Part shown: positions 32,651 to 41,427 of the stretch, piece after piece | Layout: every line of letters begins with the position of its first letter | Position numbering within the stretch: position 1 is the stretch's first letter | DNA from: Anaerolineae bacterium | GTDB taxonomy: Bacteria > Chloroflexota > Anaerolineae > Aggregatilineales > UBA2796 | DNA: 46,137 bases | Assembly (NCBI GenBank): GCA_025055255.1 | Contig: JANWYI010000023.1 | Span: 7,026 to 53,162, forward strand | Reading direction: 5' to 3' | Notes under the pieces: generated by a model | Databases searched by the model: none | What the model was told of the DNA's origin: nothing | Seen by the model: only the letters and a program-made list of their open reading frames with translations | Program-made: the position numbers and the translations under genes

Positions 32651-33483
32651 AGCAAGCGATAGAACCAGTCGTTCAGGTACAGAACAGCGACCTGTGTGCC
32701 TTTTTCAGGTAACTTGGCGTCGCGCAAGTCATCGCGCACGAAATGCGCCGTGCCGCGCCGAATTTTCAGGTCAGGCAACATGAACTGGTAGCGCAGCTTC
32801 ACATGGTAGTGTGAGCCGCGCTGCTCGCCTGTGCATTCAACCACTTCGCCGCGCACAACGACGCCGCGCCGCTCGTATTGCGTCAGCAGGATGTTCTGTG
32901 CCAGCGCCCAGAGCAACACAGGCAACGTCAAGATAGGCGGCGCAGTCACCATCAGCCAGAGCAGCTCGGACTCGACAGCTTCAAGGCGTCGGTCAGCCAA
33001 TGTGTTCTTCTCAGGCTGATCGGGCAGAAATTTGACGACGACTCGGCTGCCGACGAAGTAAAAATCGTATTCAGCGGCGTCAACGCTCACCTCACGGCTG
33101 AAGGTGCGTCCATCAGGCAGGCTAAATTGGTAGGTGATGAACCAGCGCCGATTTAGGTCGCGTCCGCCTTCTTGAACGCGCTTCCCAATCACCTCGGCTG
33201 GCGCGCGACCGCTGCGCGCGTCCAGCGCAGCATTTTCTTCGGCTTGGCGCATAGCTAGCCAAACGAAAAGCAGGCATATGCCGACCGCTGTCAACGCAAT
33301 GTACAGGTGACGGCGCTGCACGAGATGACTGCGCGCTTTGCCTGCTACTAGATCATACTCTGTGTGTAGCAAGAACGTCGTCTGCGGATCGGGATCAAGC
33401 GAGATAGCAGCAGGCGTCGGCGACTCGATAGGCACGAGCGCCTGCATTTCACTCTGCGCTGTGGCTGTGCTTCTCTTCGCCAT
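32647..33483 (-). CDS. DUF3592-type membrane protein
   Basis: A 278-residue membrane protein. A hydrophilic start of about 60 residues precedes TM1 (about 65-83, YIALTAVGICLLFVWLAM). A DUF3592-like beta domain follows (PAEVIGKRV, then RWFITYQFSLPDGRTFSREV, then VGSRVVVKFLPDQPEKN), then TM2 (about 172-195, LLWLMVTAPPILTLPVLLWA). The second soluble part repeats the same pattern (VRGEVVECTGEQRGSHYHVKLRYQF and GTQVAVLYLND), so it looks like two DUF3592 units. Function is unknown for the family. GAGAGAG precedes the ATG. An unexplained plus-strand terminator lies just upstream of its start. Confidence 0.78.
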   Translation of the reverse strand: MAKRSTATAQSEMQALVPIESPTPAAISLDPDPQTTFLLHTEYDLVAGKARSHLVQRRHLYIALTAVGICLLFVWLAMRQAEENAALDARSGRAPAEVIGKRVQEGGRDLNRRWFITYQFSLPDGRTFSREVSVDAAEYDFYFVGSRVVVKFLPDQPEKNTLADRRLEAVESELLWLMVTAPPILTLPVLLWALAQNILLTQYERRGVVVRGEVVECTGEQRGSHYHVKLRYQFMLPDLKIRRGTAHFVRDDLRDAKLPEKGTQVAVLYLNDWFYRLL

Positions 33484-33534
33484 GCTCTCTCACATTGCAC
33501 TGACTTTAGCCCTTCGAGTTGCACACTAACCTTT

Positions 33535-33568
33535 TCGATAGCCGCGCAGCGTGCATCGAAAGTTTTTT
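33535..33568 (+). terminator. orphan rho-independent terminator-like hairpin
   Basis: TCGAT and ATCGA close a GC-rich inner stem (CGC with GCG, plus two GC pairs; two bulges, loop GCA). AAAG and six T (33563-33568) follow. It points along the plus strand, where the nearest plus-strand gene ends about 900 bases away. The rest of the 286-base gap shows nothing else apart from the hairpin at 33733. Confidence 0.5.
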
Positions 33569-33732
33569 GTACAGGTAGCTGGACGAACTCCGATGTGAGT
33601 TATCGAGCTGAACTGCTGGGTAAGCCGTAAACAGTCAATTGCGCTGAGTCAATGCCTGATTTATTATGCACAATTGAACAGTTTGTTCGTTCTGCTTGTC
33701 AGGAGCTAAAGCAGTTTGCGATGTTTAAGACT

Positions 33733-33761
33733 GCCATGCGTTGCAGAGCGCAACACATGGC
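33733..33761 (-). terminator. hairpin at the 3' end of acetyl-CoA synthetase
   Basis: On the minus strand, shortly after the stop, GCCATG pairs with CATGGC and GTTGC with GCAAC, joined by a U-G wobble, giving a 12-base-pair stem with loop GCTCT. Only a weak U-rich tail follows (AGTCTT), so it may be a processing or stability element rather than an efficient terminator. Confidence 0.5.
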
Positions 33762-33769
33762 ATGTCTGA

Positions 33770-35680
<1,911 letters not shown>

Positions 35681-35736
35681 AGCACAAAACTCCTTTGAAA
35701 ATTTCTAGCTTAATGCGCATGGATAGCTCACGCAGA

Positions 35737-35749
35737 TAGAGTAACTCTA
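35737..35749. repeat. 13-bp palindrome at the acsA start site
   Basis: TAGAGT and ACTCTA flank one central base. The predicted transcription start (near 35744) falls inside it, a position suited to repression. Confidence 0.5.
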
Positions 35750-35750
35750 A

Positions 35751-35779
35751 ATTATGTGCCAAACGACATTTTCAGGCAA
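35751..35779 (-). promoter_or_regulatory. predicted promoter of acsA
   Basis: On the minus strand TTGCCT (35774-35779) and CATAAT (35751-35756) are 17 bases apart. The -35 box is just 5' of the stop codon region of the upstream kinase gene; the leader is about 64 bases. Confidence 0.6.
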
Positions 35780-35789
35780 CTCAGCAGCG

Positions 35790-38513
35790 CTATGACTGAA
35801 CTGTCCTGCCACTTTCAGAGGTTGTGCGGAGCGGTAACCGCAAGTAGAACGTCGTGCCTTTGTTAAGTTCGCTCTCAAAAGTGATGCTGCCGTTGTGCTT
35901 AGCGACGATCTCCTGCACAATTGCCATGCCCAAGCCTGTGCCAGCAGCGCCTGTCCTCTGTGCTGCGCTACCTCTGAAGAATCGGTCGAACAAGCGCGCC
36001 TTTTCCTCAGGCGCAATGCCCAAACCGTTATCCGCGACACAGACGAGCGCATGCTGCTCCTCTTGTAGCACTGAGACATGAATCGCGCCGCCGCTGAGCG
36101 TGTAGTTCATGGCATTGCTGATCAGGTTGCCTACAGCTTGTGTGATCAGCTTTGAGTCGAGCATGGCAACTACAGCGCTAGAATTCGGCGTGTAGGCTAG
36201 TGTCAAACCACGTTCTTGTGCCAGCACTTGCCGATCCATGACAAGGTTGCCGACCAAGACGTTGAGATCAGTCGGCTGCAAATTGAAGACGACGTGCTCT
36301 GAGTCGAGCCGCGAGAGCGTCAACAAATCTTCAATGAGCGCGCTCAGGCGCTCTGATTCGCGCTGCATCGTTGCAAGGTAGTGATCGCGCCGCTCTGGTG
36401 CGCCGCGCTGTAGCAAGTGCAGATACAGCTTCAGGTTCGCTAGTGGCGTGCGCAGCTCATGTGAGACGTTCGAGATGAACTGTGCCTTCATCCGCGCTAC
36501 TTCTTTCAGGTACGAGATATCACGCAAGCTGACCACAATGCCAGTCGTCTCGCCTTTGGCATCCAGCACGCGCGAGAGCGTGACGGCTGCATCATATGGC
36601 TCAGCGTTGCGCCTTGGCACGCGCCGCTCGCCGCGCCAGACGCGCTTTGGCACGCCTTCGCTGGGCTGTGCCTCTTCGATCAGCTCGAAAACATCAAAGC
36701 CAAGCAGTTCCATGCTAGTGCATTGACGCGCCTCAGCGAGCGAATAGCCGTGTTGTTCCTCAAAAGCGGCGTTAACCAGCTCTACATTGCCTTTTTGATC
36801 GAAGACGATAAGTGACTCGCCTGTAGCAAACAGAATTGCTACAGTGCGTTCTTGTGCCGCGCCGATCTCGCGCGTACGCTGAAGGACGCGCTGCTCCAGC
36901 AAGAGATTCTGGGCGCGCACAGACTCAATTAAATGTGCGCGATCCAACGCCACAGCCGTTTGGTAAGCGATTAGTGAGAGCAGGCGTGTATCATCGCTAC
37001 CGAAGGCGAACGGTTGCGGATGAGCAACTGCCAGCACGCCTAAGACATCGCCGCGATAGATCATCGGCGCCACCATGCTAGAGCGCATGTTGGCTCGCTT
37101 GAAGTACTCAGGCTGTACAAAACGCACCTCAGTTTGGTAGTCGTCTATTACGCATAGCTCATGCGTCTTGATGGCGTAGCCAATGGCAGTGCCGTCGCCT
37201 GCGCACCAAGTGCGTCCTGCCATTGCAGTTGCATCCCAGCCGCGCCATGCCTTGAGCCTGAAGACGCCTTCAGACTCCAGAAAAAGGCTGATATAGTGCG
37301 TGCGGAATGCCTCAGTAGCTGCCTCAACCACTGCCTCGCCAATCTCTTGCTCTGAGGTCAGCTCCAGCAGTTGCCGCGCTAGGTTGAGCAGCACTGCCTG
37401 CTCACTGATGCGCTGAGCGCGCAGCTGTGCATGTAGCTGTGCATGACTGACTGCGATGCTGATGTTTGCAGCCAGAGCCTGAGCCGTGTTGATTTCACTG
37501 ATTAAAAATTGGCGCGGTGCATCTGTTTCCAGCAGCTCTATAACGCCGCGCGTGCCGTTCTCAAACCGAATTGGCAAGAGCAGAGCAGAATGTGCCTGCT
37601 GCTGAGCCAGATACGCAGCACAGTTTGGCGCAAGGCACGGATCGGCACGCTGCAGGACGATCCACTGGTCGCTGTTGAGCGCAGCGCTGATAAGACTTGG
37701 CAACAGCATCGGCAACGCCTCAGCTGATGTGCGCCGCATTTTGCTGTTGTAATGGCTGAGAATTTGCAAAGTTCCGTCATGGCGCTGCTCGTAGATGGAA
37801 CATATCGGCGTGCGCAACATCTCAACAAATGAGATAGCAGCCCTATGCAGCACTGAGTCGAGATTCAAGCTGCTGGTCACCTGCACAGAGGCTTGATAGA
37901 GCATTGCTAGCTGACGGTTGCGCTCTTGCTCAGCGGCATATTGCTGCGCATTGTGAATGGCAATAGCTGCTTGCACAGTGATATGCTGCAAGCTATCCAG
38001 CTCATCAAGGTTAAAGAGCGGCTCAGAGCGGAGGCGATGCAGCACAACTATGCCAATCACGTTGCCTCGCCAGCTCAGCGGCAACAATGCCGCCACATCG
38101 TAGCGCGCAAAGGTCTCGCCATGTAAGGCTGCTATAAACTTGCCGTAGCCGTTCAGCACCAGTGGAATACCTGTGCGCCGCACTTGATGCAATGGGCTAT
38201 CATCTGCTGGCAAGCGTTGACCAAGCAGGCTTGGCACAATGTCCGCCTCAGCGCCGACGATCAGGTCGCTGCTGCCTTGAACAGTCAGGTAGAGCACACT
38301 AGCATCCACTTGTACGATGTTGCGAATGCGTTGCAAGATGAGCTGCAGCGTGGATGGTAGGTCAGCTTGGCTCATGATATCCAAGCCTGTCATGTAGATG
38401 GCTTGGCTTGCGCTGACCGCTCGGTTGTAGTCCGCTTCAAGGCGTGCAAGACGCGCTTTCAAAGCATCGCGCTCGGCGCGCAGCGCCTCAAGCGACTCAG
38501 CATAGGTGTCCAT
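35790..38513 (-). CDS. soluble multi-GAF PAS sensor histidine kinase
   Basis: A 907-residue cytoplasmic histidine kinase without membrane helices. An N-terminal coiled coil (ALRAERDALKARLARLEADY) is followed by three GAF domains (about 45-190, 215-360 and 375-525), a linker coiled coil with LLEQRVLQRTREIGAAQERT, and a PAS domain (about 565-665). HisKA follows with SHELRTPLANLK (His685). The HATPase domain has NLISNAMNYTL, VADNGLGIAPEEK and GTGLGMAIVQEI. All ATP-lid and phosphorylation residues are intact. Three GAFs allow several small ligands or redox inputs. It has no response regulator beside it. It lies 37 bases downstream of a STAS-like gene, which may be its partner. Confidence 0.93.
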   Translation of the reverse strand: MDTYAESLEALRAERDALKARLARLEADYNRAVSASQAIYMTGLDIMSQADLPSTLQLILQRIRNIVQVDASVLYLTVQGSSDLIVGAEADIVPSLLGQRLPADDSPLHQVRRTGIPLVLNGYGKFIAALHGETFARYDVAALLPLSWRGNVIGIVVLHRLRSEPLFNLDELDSLQHITVQAAIAIHNAQQYAAEQERNRQLAMLYQASVQVTSSLNLDSVLHRAAISFVEMLRTPICSIYEQRHDGTLQILSHYNSKMRRTSAEALPMLLPSLISAALNSDQWIVLQRADPCLAPNCAAYLAQQQAHSALLLPIRFENGTRGVIELLETDAPRQFLISEINTAQALAANISIAVSHAQLHAQLRAQRISEQAVLLNLARQLLELTSEQEIGEAVVEAATEAFRTHYISLFLESEGVFRLKAWRGWDATAMAGRTWCAGDGTAIGYAIKTHELCVIDDYQTEVRFVQPEYFKRANMRSSMVAPMIYRGDVLGVLAVAHPQPFAFGSDDTRLLSLIAYQTAVALDRAHLIESVRAQNLLLEQRVLQRTREIGAAQERTVAILFATGESLIVFDQKGNVELVNAAFEEQHGYSLAEARQCTSMELLGFDVFELIEEAQPSEGVPKRVWRGERRVPRRNAEPYDAAVTLSRVLDAKGETTGIVVSLRDISYLKEVARMKAQFISNVSHELRTPLANLKLYLHLLQRGAPERRDHYLATMQRESERLSALIEDLLTLSRLDSEHVVFNLQPTDLNVLVGNLVMDRQVLAQERGLTLAYTPNSSAVVAMLDSKLITQAVGNLISNAMNYTLSGGAIHVSVLQEEQHALVCVADNGLGIAPEEKARLFDRFFRGSAAQRTGAAGTGLGMAIVQEIVAKHNGSITFESELNKGTTFYLRLPLRTTSESGRTVQS

Positions 38514-38550
38514 TTACTTACTGCGTTACTTTCTCAAGTCAATGCTTACT

Positions 38551-38934
38551 CTACAAGCCATGAATGCGCACGACTTCACGCAAGAAGCGTGCACCTTCTT
38601 CGACATCGCCAAAAGTAGCATAGCGCAAACCGAACAGATGTGTCAACGTCTTCAGGATGAAATGCACCACTACATGATCGCTGATTACCACATTGTAACC
38701 CATCTTTGGATGGCGTATCAGCCGCGGCAAGAGCTTCAGCTCAGCTACTGGGAAACCGCCCATCTTACCTGCTGAGCGCATGTCTGAGATAAAGTGTATT
38801 TTGCGCTCAGCGTTATCGAGAAGGCTCTGATAGGTGACTAGGGCTTCCTCAACTTCGGCGCGCGTAATGTCGCCGACGAAAGTTGAGAGGACAATCATAT
38901 TCTCAGGATCGTACCATTCTACATGAACAGGCAC
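38551..38934 (-). CDS. STAS/SpoIIAA-like protein
   Basis: A 127-residue single-domain protein with a SpoIIAA/STAS-like fold: VEWYDPENMIVLSTFVGDIT as first strands, then EVEEALVTYQSLLD, KIHFISDMRSAGKMGG and a hydrophobic end with LTHLFGLRYATFGDVEEGA. Such proteins bind partner kinases or lipids in the cytoplasm. I start it at a GTG (38934) because AGAGGAGT lies six bases upstream; an in-frame TTG 18 bases earlier overlaps that site. It is the first gene before the multi-GAF histidine kinase. Confidence 0.72.
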   Translation of the reverse strand: MPVHVEWYDPENMIVLSTFVGDITRAEVEEALVTYQSLLDNAERKIHFISDMRSAGKMGGFPVAELKLLPRLIRHPKMGYNVVISDHVVVHFILKTLTHLFGLRYATFGDVEEGARFLREVVRIHGL

Positions 38935-39222
38935 TGAGCAACTCCTCTTCAAGAGCTAATTGCGCTCAAACAAATTGTAGCGCGCTTGTCAACTTGCCTC
39001 ATTACAGACCTGATCGCGTCGGTAAAAGCGACACTGCCATGAAGCGCAGCACACTTCAATTTTCGCCATGCGCAGCTATGAAATTTCCTTTGAGGGTCAC
39101 TTTGAAACTGTTTTTCCCAGTTCAATTACACAACGTAGAAAAGCGCACTCTGAGAAGGCTGTGCTATCATATCAGCTGCTGGACTGCATAAATCATTTTC
39201 ATTCCTCAGGGATTGAGCAGGC
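38935..39222. other. 288-base divergent intergenic region
   Basis: Between the STAS-like gene and rhamnulokinase. It contains a minus-strand TTGACA and, seven bases on, TACAAT, too close together to be one promoter. A plus-strand TATCAT at 39165-39170 could be the -10 for rhamnulokinase but has no good -35. No credible small gene is seen. Confidence 0.4.
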
Positions 39223-40659
39223 ATGACGGATGTAATCGCAGTAGACTTAGGCAACGAGAGCGGGCGTATTTTCAGCGTGCGCTTTGATGGCAGGCGAATA
39301 CAAGGCGCGGAGCGCTACCGCTTTGCAAATGTGCCAGTCATGGTGCGCGGCACGCTCTACTGGGACATCTTGCGCTTGTGGCACGAGATTGAACGCGGCT
39401 TATCAGCGGCTCAGCTGGAGACAGCAGCAGCAATCGGCGTAGATTCGTTCGGCGTGGACTTTGCTTTGCTGGATCGGCGCGGCGAATTGCTGGGCAATCC
39501 TGTGCACATGCGCGACAAGCGCACGGAAGGCATGATTGAGCTGGTCACAGCGCTCGTGCCACGCTTTGAGCTGTATCAGCGCACAGGCATCGGCTTTTAC
39601 ATCATCAACACGCTCTATCAGCTTATGGCGCTGCAGCAAGACGCGCCTGAGCTGCTCGACATGGCGAGTACGCTGCTGACCATGCCGAATCTGATCATCT
39701 ACTGGCTGACAGGTGAAAAGGTCAGCGAATTTACGCACACCACAACCACACAATGCTACAATCCGACGCTCGGCACATGGGACAAAGACCTGTTGAGACG
39801 GCTCGGCATTCCGACGCACTTTCTGCCTGCAGTGGTACAGCCTGCCAATTGGATTGGGACATATCAGGACGTGCCTGTCTTCACAGTTGCCAGCCACGAC
39901 ACGGCGAGCGCAGTGGTCGCTGTGCCAGCCGAGACGCCGAACTTTGCGTACATCAGCAGCGGCACATGGAGTCTGCTCGGCGTTGAGACTCGTGCGCCGA
40001 TTTTGACAGAGGCGGCAATGGAGGCGAACATCACTAATGAAGGCGGCGCTTTCGGCACGTTTCGTCCGCTGAAGATGGTGATGGGCATGTGGCTGGTGCA
40101 GCAGTGCCGTGCGCGCTGGCAGGAGCAAGGTCGGGACGTCACTTATGAAACGCTCTTGAGCGAGGCGCAGAGCGCACAGCCGTTCGTCGCGCTGATTGAC
40201 CCTGATGATCCGTCATTTTTCGCGCCAACGGACATGCCTGCGCGCATCGCCGCCTTTTGCAAAGCGACCGATCAGCCTGTGCCTGAGACACATGGCGCGA
40301 TCCTGCGCTGTATCTTCGAAAGTTTGGCGCTGAAGTATCGCTACGCACTTGAGCAGATCGCTCAGGCAACAGGCGCACAAGTGGACGTGCTGCACATCGT
40401 CGGCGGCGGCTCACAGAATGCGCTGCTCTGCCAGATGACAGCGGATGCAACAGGCAAGACGGTCTATGCAGGACCAGTTGAGGCGACGTCGCTCGGCAAC
40501 GCGCTCGCGCAACTGATCGCGCTTGGCGAGCTGCGCGACTTGGCAGAGGCGCGTCAAGTGGTGCGCGAGAGCTATCCGCCTGTCGCCTACACGCCGAGTC
40601 TACTGCTAGACTGGGAAGGCGCCTACACACGCTTTCAGCGCCTGCTCACAAGCCGATGA
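39223..40659 (+). CDS. rhaB: rhamnulokinase (FGGY family)
   Basis: A 478-residue FGGY carbohydrate kinase. The ATP-site opening VIAVDLGNESGRIFSVRFDG, GVDSFGVDFALLD and HTTTTQCYNPTLGTWD are rhamnulokinase features, and VASHDTASAVVAVP and YISSGTWSLLGVE are the usual catalytic-Asp and phosphate regions. VLHIVGGGSQNALLCQMTADA is the C-terminal adenosine motif. It phosphorylates L-rhamnulose to L-rhamnulose 1-phosphate in rhamnose catabolism. Isomerase, aldolase and transporter genes are not in the window. It precedes the AAA ATPase remnant by 13 bases. Confidence 0.9.
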   Translation: MTDVIAVDLGNESGRIFSVRFDGRRIQGAERYRFANVPVMVRGTLYWDILRLWHEIERGLSAAQLETAAAIGVDSFGVDFALLDRRGELLGNPVHMRDKRTEGMIELVTALVPRFELYQRTGIGFYIINTLYQLMALQQDAPELLDMASTLLTMPNLIIYWLTGEKVSEFTHTTTTQCYNPTLGTWDKDLLRRLGIPTHFLPAVVQPANWIGTYQDVPVFTVASHDTASAVVAVPAETPNFAYISSGTWSLLGVETRAPILTEAAMEANITNEGGAFGTFRPLKMVMGMWLVQQCRARWQEQGRDVTYETLLSEAQSAQPFVALIDPDDPSFFAPTDMPARIAAFCKATDQPVPETHGAILRCIFESLALKYRYALEQIAQATGAQVDVLHIVGGGSQNALLCQMTADATGKTVYAGPVEATSLGNALAQLIALGELRDLAEARQVVRESYPPVAYTPSLLLDWEGAYTRFQRLLTSR

Positions 40660-40672
40660 ATCAGGTGATGCT

Positions 40673-41215
40673 ATGCTTACAGCGCTCCGTTTTGAGAATT
40701 TCAAGAGTTGGCGCGTCCTAGATATCGCGCTTGCGCCGATCACGTTGCTCTTCGGCACAAACAGCAGCGGCAAGAGCAGCGTGCTGCAAGCGCTGCTTCT
40801 GCTTAAGCAGACATTGCTGAGCTATGACCAAGCGCAGGCGATCAACTTGGGCGGCGGACACACGGACTACGTTGACTTTGGCAGCTACGCCGACTTGATC
40901 TATGGACATGATGAGAGTCAGCTGCTTGCGCTCTCAATCACTTTCAAGACACCTGTCAGGGGACAAGTTCAGTCTGACATGGTCTATCGCGCTGTCTGGC
41001 ATCTGACAGGTGAAATAAAGCGCGATGATGCATTCGAGCCAAAACCAAAGAATAAATCGAATTTAGATTTATGTTTGGTTGAGCTAGAGGCTACTTTAGA
41101 TCGCATAGCCTATCTTGCGCCGCTGCGTGCTGAGGCTAAGCGTGTATACCAGTCATTGATAGCGTTCGCAGGGATGAGCAGCAACGACGAATTGATTATC
41201 AGGTGTTTAAGTTAA
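40673..41215 (+). pseudogene. truncated AAA-family (OLD/DUF3696-like) ATPase remnant
   Basis: An open frame of 180 residues that begins like a full AAA_15/DUF3696 ATPase: LRFENFKSWRVLDIALAP and Walker A LLFGTNSSGKSSVLQALLLL. At about residue 145 it jumps to RIAYLAPLRAEAKRVYQ, a motif normally much further from Walker A. It then stops without a signature motif, Walker B or C-terminal domain. An internal deletion plus loss of the 3' part explains this best. The last third is AT-rich and codes KPKNKSNLDL, unlike its neighbours. AGGTG precedes the ATG, so the front may still be translated. Complete relatives include anti-phage ATPases; function here is probably lost. Confidence 0.72.
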
Positions 41216-41234
41216 GAGTTATAGCAAAATAAAG

Positions 41235-41291
41235 CTTATGGCATTTGAAAACTGATACATATGAGTGTTAAATTTAATAATCAGCCATAAG
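41235..41291. repeat. inverted repeat in an AT-rich patch after the ATPase remnant
   Basis: CTTATGGC (41235-41242) and GCCATAAG (41284-41291) are perfect complements 41 bases apart, inside a sharply AT-rich stretch. I found no intact ATPase continuation in any frame of the 212 bases before the convergent P-type ATPase. A degenerate third copy (AACTTATGAAG) follows at about 41297. Confidence 0.5.
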
Positions 41292-41427
41292 TAAAACTTA
41301 TGAAGCCTTCACTTGATGCTCTTGTGCCTTCAAGCCGCTAAACCATGCGCTTGATCAACGCCTGCGCAGTGGCATTGCGACGCTGCGCACTCAGAGGCAG
41401 CTCTGTGCGCAGCGCGCAACATGTGAC

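Noticed and set aside
38980-39002. TTGACA followed closely by TACAAT as the STAS gene promoter
   Set aside because: Only seven bases separate the boxes; they cannot be used as one sigma70 promoter.
41216-41427. Missing C-terminal part of the AAA ATPase in another frame
   Set aside because: I translated this stretch in the plus-strand frames and found only short frames with no Walker B or family motif.
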